Assembly (NCBI RefSeq): GCF_030282845.1
Contig: NZ_JASTWE010000018.1
Span: 1 to 64,000, forward strand
Source of the DNA: Pseudodesulfovibrio pelocollis
GTDB lineage: Bacteria > Desulfobacterota > Desulfovibrionia > Desulfovibrionales > Desulfovibrionaceae
DNA: 64,000 nucleotides
Direction of reading: 5' to 3'
The notes under the pieces are model-generated. The model was not told where the DNA came from. It made no database searches and saw only the letters and a list, made by a program, of their open reading frames with translations. Both the position numbers and the translations under genes were made by a program. Positions 1 through 8,233 of the stretch are shown in pieces. Position 1 is the stretch's first letter. Each line of letters begins with the position of its first letter.

Positions 1-45
1 TTCTAGATTTTTCTACAGCCAGCTCAGCCACAGCCTGAAACGAAG

Positions 46-78
46 AAAGGCCGGGAAGCGACGCTTCCCGGCCTTTTT
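46..78 (-). terminator. Rho-independent terminator after cheA
   Basis: A 15-bp inverted repeat (positions 46-60 and 62-76) around a one-base centre is followed by T runs on both strands, so it could stop transcription from either side. It lies 20 bases past the cheA stop codon and most likely ends the chemotaxis operon. Confidence 0.85.
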
Positions 79-97
79 CAATGCAATGACCCGCAGG

Positions 98-3000
98 CTA
101 CTTGCCGCCGGGCAGGGCCGAGGCCGGGGTCTCCTTGCGCCCGAGCTGGGTCGAGAGGCTGTATATCTCGTGCGGATCAAGGATGAGGACCACTGAACCG
201 TCGCCCATGATGGTCGCGCCAGAGAGGCCCTTGAGGTTGAAATTGTTGAGATACTGGCCAAGGGGCTTGATGACGATCTCCTGGCGTTCCAGCAGCCGGT
301 CCACCACCAGCCCGAGGCGCCTGTCGTTGTCGTGGATGACCACCATGGGCAGCACGTCGCGCTCGGCCATGGATTGGGGCAGACCAAGCAGCTCGGCCAG
401 CTCGATGACGCCGAGCACCTCGCCGCGCAGGGTGACGGCCTTGCGGCTGTTGACGTCCGAGAGCTTCTCGGTCTCGATCTTGGTGGTCTCGGAAACCGCG
501 TCCAGGGGAATGGCGAAGGTCTCACCCGCCACCTGGACCATGAGGGCGTCGATGATGGCCAGGGTCAGGGGCAGGGTCAGGGTCAGCTTGGTGCCCTTGC
601 CCACCTCGGACTGAGTGTTGACGCTGCCCTTGAGGTTCTTGATGTTGGTCTTGACCACGTCCATGCCCACGCCGCGGCCGGAGATGTCCGTGACCTTCTC
701 GGCCGAAGAGAATCCTGGGGCGAAGATGAGGTCCAGGGCCTCGCGGTCGTCCATGGCGTTGGCCTCCTCGGGCGTGATCACGCCCTTGCGGATGGCCACC
801 TGCTTGAGCTTCTCGGGGTCGATGCCGCGCCCGTCGTCCTCCACCTCGATGGCCACGGAATTGCCCTTGTGGTAGGCGCGCAGCCAGACATGCCCCTTGG
901 GCTTCTTGCCCGCCTGGATGCGCTCCTGCTCGTCCTCCAGGCCGTGGTCCACGGCGTTGCGCACCAGATGCACCAGCGGATCGCCGATCTCCTCGACCAC
1001 GCTCTTGTCGAATTCCGTCTCCTCGCCTTCCATGATCAGTTCCACCTGCTTGCCGCTCTTGCGGCTCAGGTCGCGCACCAGTCGCGGAAAGCGCGAGAAC
1101 ACGGTCTGCACCGGGACCATGCGGACCTTCATGATGGTGTCCTGTAGATCGTCCGAGATACGGGCCATGGCGTAGGTGGTCTCGGTCAATTGCTGAGCGA
1201 CCACATGCACGTCCTCGTGACCATCCTCCAGAGCGCGGGCGAGCATGGAATAGCGGTTGCGGTTGATGATCAGTTCGCCGATGACGTTCATCAGGTGATC
1301 GAGCTTGTGGTGATCCACCCGGATGGTACTCGACGCCTTGGGCTTGGCCTGCTGGGCGGCCGCCGCGCCTGAGCCGGAAGCGACTGTGCTTGGAGTGTTT
1401 GACATGGGTGCCTTGGCCGCCGGACGGGCGGGCTTGGGTGCGGGTTTGGACGCCCCCTGTGCCGGGCGCGTCTGGGGCGCGGCTGCGACGTCGCCATCGT
1501 CGTCGGGCTCGTCCTCGAAATCGGGTTCCGCCCGGGCCGGGGGTGCGGGCTTTGGCGCAGGCGCGGCCTTGGGGGCGGCCGGTGCGGACCTGGGGGCAGG
1601 CTTGGAAGCGGGCTTGGCGGCAGCGACGACGAGATCGCGCGTCGGATCTGTCACGGCTTCGCCCGAGATGTCGGCCATGGCCTTGAGCAGCATGTCCTTG
1701 AGGATGGCGAACTCCTGGTCGAGAATGTCGAGCATCAGGCTGAAGTCGATGTTGCTCTTGCGCCCCTGGTCCACCAGCCCAACGGTACGGGCCGAGTATT
1801 CCTTGATCTCGGCCAGGCCCATGTAGCCCGCCGAGTTCTGGATGGTCTGGAAGGTACGGAACAGGCCATCAACGATGTCCGGCTGCCCAGCGTCCTCGCG
1901 CAGCATGGCCAGGGCCGTGGCCGCGCTCTCAAGCTGCTGCTTGATGGTCTGAAGGAACAGGGCCACATCCTCGGGATCGTAGTCCGAGGGTGAGGCAGTG
2001 GCACCCTTGGCCCCTGCGTCGGGTGACGGGGCCGCCGCGTGCGATGCCTCGGCCGCAGGCGCAGGAGGTGTCGCCGCCCTGCCCGGATCGTGGTGCTCGC
2101 CCTTGATGGCGGCCAGGGCCTCGGCCACCACCGCCACATCGCCCTCCTCGGTCACCTTCTGAAGCAGCTGCGCCATGACCGAGGTGTCCACCGGGGTGAC
2201 GCGGTTGGTTTCCACATCCACCTTGCCCACCAACTCCTCGATCAGATCCACCGAGGAGAGGAGCAGGTCGATGAGCCCCTGGCCGCACTCAATGTCGCCC
2301 TTGCGGACCTTGTTGAGCAGGGTCTCGGCCTCGTGGGTCAGGGAGTTGAGTTCCTTGAACCCGATGATGCCGCTGTTGCCCTTGAGATTGTGAAAATAGC
2401 GGAAAGTGTCGTTGATCATCTCCTCGCTGTCGTCCGGATGGCCCTCCAGTGCGAGGAGGCAGCGGTTGAGGTTTTCAATGATCTCCGTGGCCTCCTCCAG
2501 GAAGTCAGCGAGGTGGCCTTCGCCCACGGTGCTCAGTCCGTAGGGGGCGTCGTCGAAATCGGGATCGGGCTGGGGGAGAAACGATACTGTCATGGCGACC
2601 CTTTCCGTGTTGACCGCCTGGGGCGCGGGTTGCGGTTCGGAAGCGACGTCCTCGGGCTGGAATTCTTCTGCGGCGACGTATTCGACGACCGGCTCCGTGA
2701 TTTCGGACTCATCGCCCGAAGCCGGGTTGGGCATCGCCTTGGCCAGGGGCGCGTCGCCTTCGTCGAGGGTGCCGGCCAGGGCGGCCTCGATCCTGGCGAT
2801 GATGGGGGCGGTGTCCACGTCGCCCTCGACGCCGCGGTTCTCAAGGTTGTCCACCATGGTGCGCAGGGCGTCGGTGGCCGAGAGGATCAGGTCCATGATC
2901 CCGCCGGTGACACGCATGGACCCCTGGCGCAGCTCGTCGAGGATGCTTTCCGCCTTGTGGGCCAGACCGTTTATCCTGTTGAGCCCGAGAAAGCCGGACG

Positions 3001-3163
3001 CGCCCTTGAGGGAGTGCATCGGGCGGAAAATCTCGTTGAGCAGCCCGAGGTTGTCGGGTGCCTTTTCCAGTTCGAGCAGATTGGGCTCGATGGTCTCCAA
3101 GTGCTCTTTCGCCTCAACAAAAAAATCGGCTAAGATTTCTGGATCGAGAAAATCCTGGCTCAT
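98..3163 (-). CDS. cheA: Chemotaxis histidine kinase CheA with three HPt-like domains
   Basis: CheA passes phosphate from receptors to CheY and CheB. The protein is 1021 aa, much longer than the usual 650-700 aa. Visible order: HPt 1 (His50 in HSLKG), HPt 2 (His258 in FHNLKGNSG), a third HPt-like unit around 395-500 where Gln439 stands in the His position, a long Pro/Ala linker (515-610), the dimerisation helix pair, the HATPase domain (N box HLVRNAVDHG near 732, G1 DDGRGID near 776, G2 GRGVGMDVV near 829) and a C-terminal CheW-like domain. An in-frame TTG lies one codon upstream, but ATG at 3163 with AAGGGA upstream is preferred. It is the last gene of a five-gene operon. Confidence 0.96.
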   Translation of the reverse strand: MSQDFLDPEILADFFVEAKEHLETIEPNLLELEKAPDNLGLLNEIFRPMHSLKGASGFLGLNRINGLAHKAESILDELRQGSMRVTGGIMDLILSATDALRTMVDNLENRGVEGDVDTAPIIARIEAALAGTLDEGDAPLAKAMPNPASGDESEITEPVVEYVAAEEFQPEDVASEPQPAPQAVNTERVAMTVSFLPQPDPDFDDAPYGLSTVGEGHLADFLEEATEIIENLNRCLLALEGHPDDSEEMINDTFRYFHNLKGNSGIIGFKELNSLTHEAETLLNKVRKGDIECGQGLIDLLLSSVDLIEELVGKVDVETNRVTPVDTSVMAQLLQKVTEEGDVAVVAEALAAIKGEHHDPGRAATPPAPAAEASHAAAPSPDAGAKGATASPSDYDPEDVALFLQTIKQQLESAATALAMLREDAGQPDIVDGLFRTFQTIQNSAGYMGLAEIKEYSARTVGLVDQGRKSNIDFSLMLDILDQEFAILKDMLLKAMADISGEAVTDPTRDLVVAAAKPASKPAPRSAPAAPKAAPAPKPAPPARAEPDFEDEPDDDGDVAAAPQTRPAQGASKPAPKPARPAAKAPMSNTPSTVASGSGAAAAQQAKPKASSTIRVDHHKLDHLMNVIGELIINRNRYSMLARALEDGHEDVHVVAQQLTETTYAMARISDDLQDTIMKVRMVPVQTVFSRFPRLVRDLSRKSGKQVELIMEGEETEFDKSVVEEIGDPLVHLVRNAVDHGLEDEQERIQAGKKPKGHVWLRAYHKGNSVAIEVEDDGRGIDPEKLKQVAIRKGVITPEEANAMDDREALDLIFAPGFSSAEKVTDISGRGVGMDVVKTNIKNLKGSVNTQSEVGKGTKLTLTLPLTLAIIDALMVQVAGETFAIPLDAVSETTKIETEKLSDVNSRKAVTLRGEVLGVIELAELLGLPQSMAERDVLPMVVIHDNDRRLGLVVDRLLERQEIVIKPLGQYLNNFNLKGLSGATIMGDGSVVLILDPHEIYSLSTQLGRKETPASALPGGK

Positions 3164-3246
3164 CAAGTTCCCTTTGGCGGCGGCCGTCTGTCAGCGTTTC
3201 AGGCGCAGCTTTCCATTACAATGTCGTGCATTTCCCGGCTCGCGGG

Positions 3247-3615
3247 TCATCCAAGCAGCATCTTGACGTTGCGCACCAGCTTTTCGGGCTGGGCGGGCTT
3301 GACCATGTACAGGTTGGCCCCCACGGTCAGGCCGGTCTGGATATCCTTGTCCTGGCCCTCGGTGGAAAGGACCACGATGGGGATGTCCCTGTATGCCTCC
3401 TGCTCGCGGACGGTCTTGATGAAGGTCAGGCCGTCCATGCGGGGCATGTTGACATCGGAGACGATGAGATCGACCTCGGCGGCGCTATAGAGCTTTTCGA
3501 GGCCGTCCAGCCCGTCTTCGGCGGTGGTGACCTTGAACCCTTCCTTCTTCATGATGAAGGCGACCAGGTTGCGCACCGTCTTTGAGTCGTCCACTATCAG
3601 AATATGCTTCGCCAT
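3247..3615 (-). CDS. cheY: CheY-like single-domain response regulator
   Basis: A 122-aa stand-alone receiver domain. The phospho-acceptor Asp sits in VSDVNMPRMDG, the acidic pair in IVDDSK, the conserved Thr in VVLSTEG and the Lys in VKPAQP, so all catalytic positions are present. The start is ATG at 3615 behind GGGGG; a longer reading from 3639 has no better ribosome site. It lies between cheR and cheA, so it is probably the CheA target of this cluster, acting on the flagellar motor or as a phosphate sink. Which of these applies cannot be told from sequence. Confidence 0.92.
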   Translation of the reverse strand: MAKHILIVDDSKTVRNLVAFIMKKEGFKVTTAEDGLDGLEKLYSAAEVDLIVSDVNMPRMDGLTFIKTVREQEAYRDIPIVVLSTEGQDKDIQTGLTVGANLYMVKPAQPEKLVRNVKMLLG

Positions 3616-3702
3616 GATTCCCCCTTGGTCCAGTAACACGGAATCCGTCGTTTTATCAAATCCTCCGAAGGGCGCTGCTCTCCCGCCCCGCGGCCATGGT
3701 GC

Positions 3703-4578
3703 CTACCCCTCTTTCTTGTAGATGATGGCACCCGGAAAATGGATGGGCTTGAAGGCGCGAGTAATGTTGTGCAGCGACTCCGAATGCCCGATGATCAGGT
3801 ATCCGCCGGGAAGCAGGTTGTCATAGAATGCACTGATGACCTGCTTCTTCATGGCGTCGTCGAAATAGATGATGACATTGCGGCAGAACACGATCTGGGA
3901 GCGCTCCACCCGCTTGAGCTGCGCCCTGTCGCGCAGGTTGATCTGGCCAAAGGAGACGAGCCGCTTCACCTCCGGCTTGACGGCGTACAGTCCGTTTTCC
4001 GGCTCGAAATAGCGCTGCACGATCTCCTTGGGCGTGGTGCGCAGGGTGTAGTCGTTGTACTCGCCCTTGCGCGCCGATTCGAGCACCCGGTCCGAGAGGT
4101 CGTTGGCCGTGATGCGGATGTCCCAGTTGGCGACATCGGCCCGGAGCAGCTCATGGATGATCATGGCGATGGTGTAAGGCTCCTCGCCAGTGGAGCAGCC
4201 TGCCGACCAGATGCGCAGCTTGCGCCCGCTTGCCCGGCAGCCCTCCAGCACATCGGTGAGCACCTTTTCCTGAAACACCTGCAACTGAGGCGGATTGCGG
4301 TAGAAGCTGGTCTCGTTGGTGGTGATGACCTCGAAGAGCTTCTTCATCTCCCCGACCTTGCCAGCGTCGAAACGAAGATAGTTGTAATACTCGTCGAAGT
4401 TCCTGAGATTGAGCTTCTTCAACCTGTTTCCCAGCCGGTTTTCCAGCAGGTACTTGCGGTTGTCGGCAATGTATATGCCGCACTGCTCGTAGATGAAATC
4501 CCGCAGGTTGGCGAACTCCTGATCGGTGATCTTGAGTTCCTTGCCAAGGGCGATGGTCTTGGAAAAAAGCGAGGACAT
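3703..4578 (-). CDS. cheR: Chemoreceptor glutamate methyltransferase CheR
   Basis: CheR transfers methyl groups from S-adenosylmethionine to glutamates of chemoreceptors. At 291 aa it has the usual family length: an N-terminal helical domain (about 15-85) and the SAM-binding domain (about 90-285). The SAM motif SAGCSTGEEPY and the NETSFYRNP segment are intact. No C-terminal pentapeptide-binding extension or TPR repeats are seen. It starts 9 bases after the HEAT-repeat gene and precedes cheY, in the same operon as cheB, its functional opposite. Confidence 0.95.
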   Translation of the reverse strand: MSSLFSKTIALGKELKITDQEFANLRDFIYEQCGIYIADNRKYLLENRLGNRLKKLNLRNFDEYYNYLRFDAGKVGEMKKLFEVITTNETSFYRNPPQLQVFQEKVLTDVLEGCRASGRKLRIWSAGCSTGEEPYTIAMIIHELLRADVANWDIRITANDLSDRVLESARKGEYNDYTLRTTPKEIVQRYFEPENGLYAVKPEVKRLVSFGQINLRDRAQLKRVERSQIVFCRNVIIYFDDAMKKQVISAFYDNLLPGGYLIIGHSESLHNITRAFKPIHFPGAIIYKKEG

Positions 4579-4587
4579 CGGGTCCGC

Positions 4588-6525
4588 CTACTCCTGAGCT
4601 TCCTGCATTCTGGCGATGGCCTCCTCGGCGGCGTTGATCAGCTCGTACTCGTCGCCGTTGGCGATGTCCAGCAGGGCGCGGAAGGCGGTGGGACCTCCGA
4701 TGCCGCCCAGGGCCTCGATGAGCTTCATGACCACGAACCGATTCGGATTGTCGAGCATGCCGATCAGGCGCGGCACGGCCTGGGCCGAACGGTGTTCGCC
4801 CAGGGCGTCGATGGCCCTGATCTTGACCCAGTCGTCCTCGTCATTCAGGGCGTCGATCAGGTAGGGGACGGAACTCTCAGAAAAACACTTGCCAAGGATT
4901 TCAATGACCGTGAGGCGGACATCCTTGCTTTCATCGCCCAGCCTGGAAAGGACCAGGGGCTGCCAGTCGTCATTCACGTCGCATTCCGAGGCCAGGGCCT
5001 CCAGGGCCACCTTGCGGATGTCGGGCACGGCGTCGTCAAGGGCCCGCTTGAGAATATCGAGGTTGGCCGAGACGCCGAGCTTGCCCAGGGCGTAGACAGC
5101 CATCAGCCGATGGATCGGCTCGGGGCTCTCGTACATGGCCGCGAAACGGTCGCGCACCCGGGGGCCGTTGATGGCGATGCACGCCTCCAGGGCGGCCTCC
5201 TTGACATCGTCGTACTGATGATCGAGCAACGGGAAGATGCGGTCTGCCACCTCGGCCAGCCGCAGCTTCTCGCCCAGCAGATAGACCGCGCTCTTGAGCA
5301 CGGTGCCGTCGGGGTGCTCATCGAGAATCCTGATGAAGAAATCCTTGGAGTGCTCGTTGCCCCGCTCGGCGGCCACGCCCACGATCTGGCGCTGGATGGG
5401 CAGGGACACCTTCCAGAAGGCCTCCATGAGCACGCGGCAGACCGCGTCGTCGCAGCCGCAGGATTCGGGCGAGATCATGGAGAGCACCTGCACGGCCACA
5501 TGGGCCATGCCCTCGTCCTCGCCGAGCATGCCGGCCTTGAGGGCGTCGGTCATCCCGATGACCGCCAGACCGCCGATGATGGTGGCCAGCCGCTCCTGGT
5601 CACGGTCCTGATCCAGCCGGGCCGCGATGCGCAGGATGCCCTCCGAGGCCTCCTCGCCGCCCACATGGGCCAGCCCCTGGATGGCGGCGTCCTGTATCTC
5701 CACATCCTCGTCGCGCAGGGCCACGAGCAGATACTCGCGAAACCGCTCGCGCTCGGTCACGCTGAGCAGGTTCAGGGACTTGCCGCCCAGAATCTTGACC
5801 ACTGCCTTGACTATCTTGTTACGCAGGGCCGTGGGCGACTCGTCCATGCGCCGCAGCAGCATGGTCACGGCCTTGATGTCGCCCAGCTCGCCCAGAGAGT
5901 CGATGATCATGGAGGCGACCAGGTCCGAGGCGTGGTCCAATGCCTTGACCAGCGCCCCCACCGAGCTTGCGTGGCCGATCTTGGTCAGGGCCTCGATCAC
6001 CGAATACTGTACCCACTCCTCGTCCTCGATGGCCTTGTTCAGGCAGGGCGCGGCCTCGGCCATGCCCAGTTCCCCCAAGCTCACGGCCGCCTGATAGCGG
6101 ACATTGACCTCGGGATCCTTGAGCAGGGCATCGCACAGGGGCTCGACAGCCAGCGGGCTGGCCGTGGAGCCGAGGATGTCGGCCACGAAAATGCGGATGT
6201 CCGGGTCGTCGTCGTGGATGAGGGTGACGAGGGAGGGCATGTCCTGCCCGCCCACCTCGCGCAGGATGTCCATGGAAAGATTGCGTACCGGGGCCTCGTC
6301 GGAGCGCAGCAGCGGCAGCACCGCCTGCACGGTCTCGCGCCCGCCGATCTTGCGCAGCGAGCTGTCCGCCGCCTCCTGCACGCCCAGATGGTTGGTCAGC
6401 AGCAGTTCCGCCAGCAGCCCCACGGCCTCGACACAGTTGTCTTCGCCCGCGCGAAACGCGCCCTCGCGGACAATTTCCTTGTCATCGCTCTTCAGCAGCG
6501 AAAGATAATCGGTGCACCCCGCCAT
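4588..6525 (-). CDS. HEAT-repeat protein of the chemotaxis operon
   Basis: A soluble 645-aa protein made almost entirely of HEAT/PBS-lyase-like helical repeats of about 30 residues, recognisable by recurring patterns such as AVPRLIGMLDN and ALGELG. No catalytic domain or membrane segment is seen. Start ATG at 6525 has a strong GGGAGG site upstream; a reading from 6579 would overlap the end of cheB. It lies between cheB and cheR with short gaps, so it is probably co-transcribed. Such repeats usually act as protein-protein scaffolds. An adaptor role in the chemosensory array is inference. Confidence 0.85.
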   Translation of the reverse strand: MAGCTDYLSLLKSDDKEIVREGAFRAGEDNCVEAVGLLAELLLTNHLGVQEAADSSLRKIGGRETVQAVLPLLRSDEAPVRNLSMDILREVGGQDMPSLVTLIHDDDPDIRIFVADILGSTASPLAVEPLCDALLKDPEVNVRYQAAVSLGELGMAEAAPCLNKAIEDEEWVQYSVIEALTKIGHASSVGALVKALDHASDLVASMIIDSLGELGDIKAVTMLLRRMDESPTALRNKIVKAVVKILGGKSLNLLSVTERERFREYLLVALRDEDVEIQDAAIQGLAHVGGEEASEGILRIAARLDQDRDQERLATIIGGLAVIGMTDALKAGMLGEDEGMAHVAVQVLSMISPESCGCDDAVCRVLMEAFWKVSLPIQRQIVGVAAERGNEHSKDFFIRILDEHPDGTVLKSAVYLLGEKLRLAEVADRIFPLLDHQYDDVKEAALEACIAINGPRVRDRFAAMYESPEPIHRLMAVYALGKLGVSANLDILKRALDDAVPDIRKVALEALASECDVNDDWQPLVLSRLGDESKDVRLTVIEILGKCFSESSVPYLIDALNDEDDWVKIRAIDALGEHRSAQAVPRLIGMLDNPNRFVVMKLIEALGGIGGPTAFRALLDIANGDEYELINAAEEAIARMQEAQE

Positions 6526-6575
6526 GTGGTCAACCCTCCCCAGAAAATGGATTCGCCGGTCAGACCGGCGTGCAA

Positions 6576-7631
6576 TCACTTGTACAGATTCGCGATGATC
6601 GCCTCGGCCATGTCGTCGAGATCAACAACTTCGTCGGCCAGGTTTTCATCAACGATGGCCTTGGGCATGCCGTAGACCACGCAGGTGGAATCGCTCTGGG
6701 CCAAGGCACGCCCGCCGCGTCCCTTGAGCTCGCGCACGCCCTCGCAGCCGTCGTTGCCCATGCCCGTCAGGATCACCCCGAGCCCGCGCTTGCCCACGGC
6801 CTGGGCCACGGAACTGATGAGCACGTTGGCCGAGGGCTTGTAGAGGGCGTCGGCGGGCTGGTCCGTGACCACCACGTCCACCCGGCTCACCCGCTGATCG
6901 AGGACGATGTGCCTGCCGCCGGGAGCCACGAAGGCATACCCGGGCCGGAGCACGTCGCCGTTCTCCGCCTCCTTGACCGTGAGCTTGCTGACACCGTCGA
7001 GCCGCTTGGCAAAGGGGCCGGTGAAGGCCGCAGGCATGTGCTGGGCGATGACGATGGCGGCCGGAAAATCGGCCGGAAGGGACGAGAGGATCTTCTGGAC
7101 CACGGGCGGCCCTCCGGTGGACACGCCGATGGCCACCACATCGCGCAGCGGCCTGCCAGCCGGGGTGACGGCCTGCCTGGGCGCGGCGGTCGCGGCGGAC
7201 CTGGGTGCGGCCCCCCGGGCCGGCACATGGCGCATCTTGCGCGCGGCCACGGTCTTGACCCGGGCAATGAGGTCCTTTTCGATCTTGACGATGTCGAGGG
7301 AAACCTTGGAAAGCTGCTTGGGGATGAAGTCGACGGCACCCAGTTCCATGGCCTTGAGGGTGGCCTCTGCGCCCTCGGTGGTCAGCGAACTGACCATGAG
7401 CACGGGCCTCGGGGCCTCCATCATGATCTGCCTCAGAGCGGTCAGGCCGTCCATCTTGGGCATCTCGATGTCCATGGTCACCACATCGGGGTCGAGGCGG
7501 CGCACCATCTCCAGACCCTCCAGCCCGTCGCGCGCCGTTCCCACCACCTTGATTCCCGGGTCCTTGCCAAGCATCGTGCTGATGGCCTTCCTCATGAAGG
7601 CGGAATCATCCACGACAAGAACTTTTATCAC
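6576..7631 (-). CDS. cheB: Chemoreceptor methylesterase/deamidase CheB
   Basis: CheB removes receptor methyl groups and deamidates glutamines when phosphorylated. An N-terminal receiver domain carries the phospho-Asp in TMDIEMPKMDG. After a short linker the methylesterase domain shows the catalytic Ser in GVSTGGP, His in IAQHMP and Asp in MGNDGCEG. The start is taken as GTG at 7631, 8 bases after AAGGAG; TTG at 7634 is possible. It is the first gene of the operon. A small inverted repeat (6554-6570) lies just past its stop codon, with no T run. Confidence 0.94.
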   Translation of the reverse strand: MIKVLVVDDSAFMRKAISTMLGKDPGIKVVGTARDGLEGLEMVRRLDPDVVTMDIEMPKMDGLTALRQIMMEAPRPVLMVSSLTTEGAEATLKAMELGAVDFIPKQLSKVSLDIVKIEKDLIARVKTVAARKMRHVPARGAAPRSAATAAPRQAVTPAGRPLRDVVAIGVSTGGPPVVQKILSSLPADFPAAIVIAQHMPAAFTGPFAKRLDGVSKLTVKEAENGDVLRPGYAFVAPGGRHIVLDQRVSRVDVVVTDQPADALYKPSANVLISSVAQAVGKRGLGVILTGMGNDGCEGVRELKGRGGRALAQSDSTCVVYGMPKAIVDENLADEVVDLDDMAEAIIANLYK

Positions 7632-7826
7632 CAATGCATCTCCTTAGGGTTCCCGGCCACGGCGCTCAAGGCGTTCCCGGCGGTGCGAAGCCGTCATGAT
7701 CATACCCGATGCCGCCCGTGACGGCCACCGCGCAAACGTGACGTTTTCCGCTCAATCTTCCAAACGGGAATGATAGGCGTATTTACCTGTTTTGTCCATC
7801 GCCTTGCGCCCTTCTCATTTTTTGCC

Positions 7827-7855
7827 TTGCCTTTTCACACCCGCTGGGCTAAACA
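7827..7855 (+). promoter_or_regulatory. Probable sigma-70 promoter of the tRNA gene
   Basis: TTGCCT (7827-7832) and TAAACA (7850-7855) are separated by 17 bases and end 15 bases before the tRNA, the spacing expected for a stable-RNA promoter. The -10 element is a weak match. Confidence 0.45.
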
Positions 7856-7870
7856 CCCCTCTCACGCCAA

Positions 7871-7947
7871 CGGGATGTGGCTCAGTCTGGTAGAGCGCTG
7901 CGTTCGGGACGCAGAGACCGGAGGTTCAAATCCTCTCATCCCGACCA
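7871..7947 (+). tRNA. tRNA-Pro (anticodon CGG)
   Basis: A 77-base cloverleaf: 7-bp acceptor stem (CGGGATG with CATCCCG), D arm GCTC/GAGC, anticodon stem CTGCG/CGCAG with loop TTCGGGA giving anticodon CGG, T arm GGAGG-TTCAAAT-CCTCT, discriminator A and an encoded CCA end. No integrase or repeated tRNA fragment lies nearby, so it is not visibly used as an attachment site. Confidence 0.96.
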
Positions 7948-7957
7948 AAGAAATACA

Positions 7958-7991
7958 GGCACTTGCGAATGGTTTTCGCGAGTGCCTTTTT
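7958..7991 (+). terminator. Terminator after tRNA-Pro
   Basis: A 12-bp stem (7958-7969 with 7975-7986, one G-T pair) and a 5-base loop, followed directly by five T, 10 bases past the tRNA. Confidence 0.88.
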
Positions 7992-8233
7992 CTTGGTCAC
8001 ATTGCCTGTCCTATTGTAATGAAATGCCCCGCTTTGGGCGGTTTTCGTGACAGACTTGTGACCGTCGGAACAAGGCAGGAAGCAAATCTCAATATTCCAA
8101 CATATTACACCTAAACATTTCTATTGACTTATTCCCCACTTAGGAAGATTTAGCTGTCTACAGGATGCCCCTCCCGTGGTTGGGCTTTTTTTGTGTGTTT
8201 TGGTGGGGTCATCCGATCAGAGGAACAAACACG

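Noticed and set aside
6554-6570. Small inverted repeat between cheB and the HEAT-repeat gene as a terminator
   Set aside because: The stem is short, has no T run and lies inside an operon.
3739-6675. A long plus-strand reading frame (978 aa) opposite cheR and the HEAT-repeat gene
   Set aside because: It is a GC-bias shadow: the minus-strand proteins have family motifs and ribosome sites, while this frame is rich in His, Gln and Gly without any domain.
7871-8233. tRNA-Pro as an integration site of a genomic island
   Set aside because: No integrase, no repeated tRNA 3' end and no shift in base use were seen downstream.
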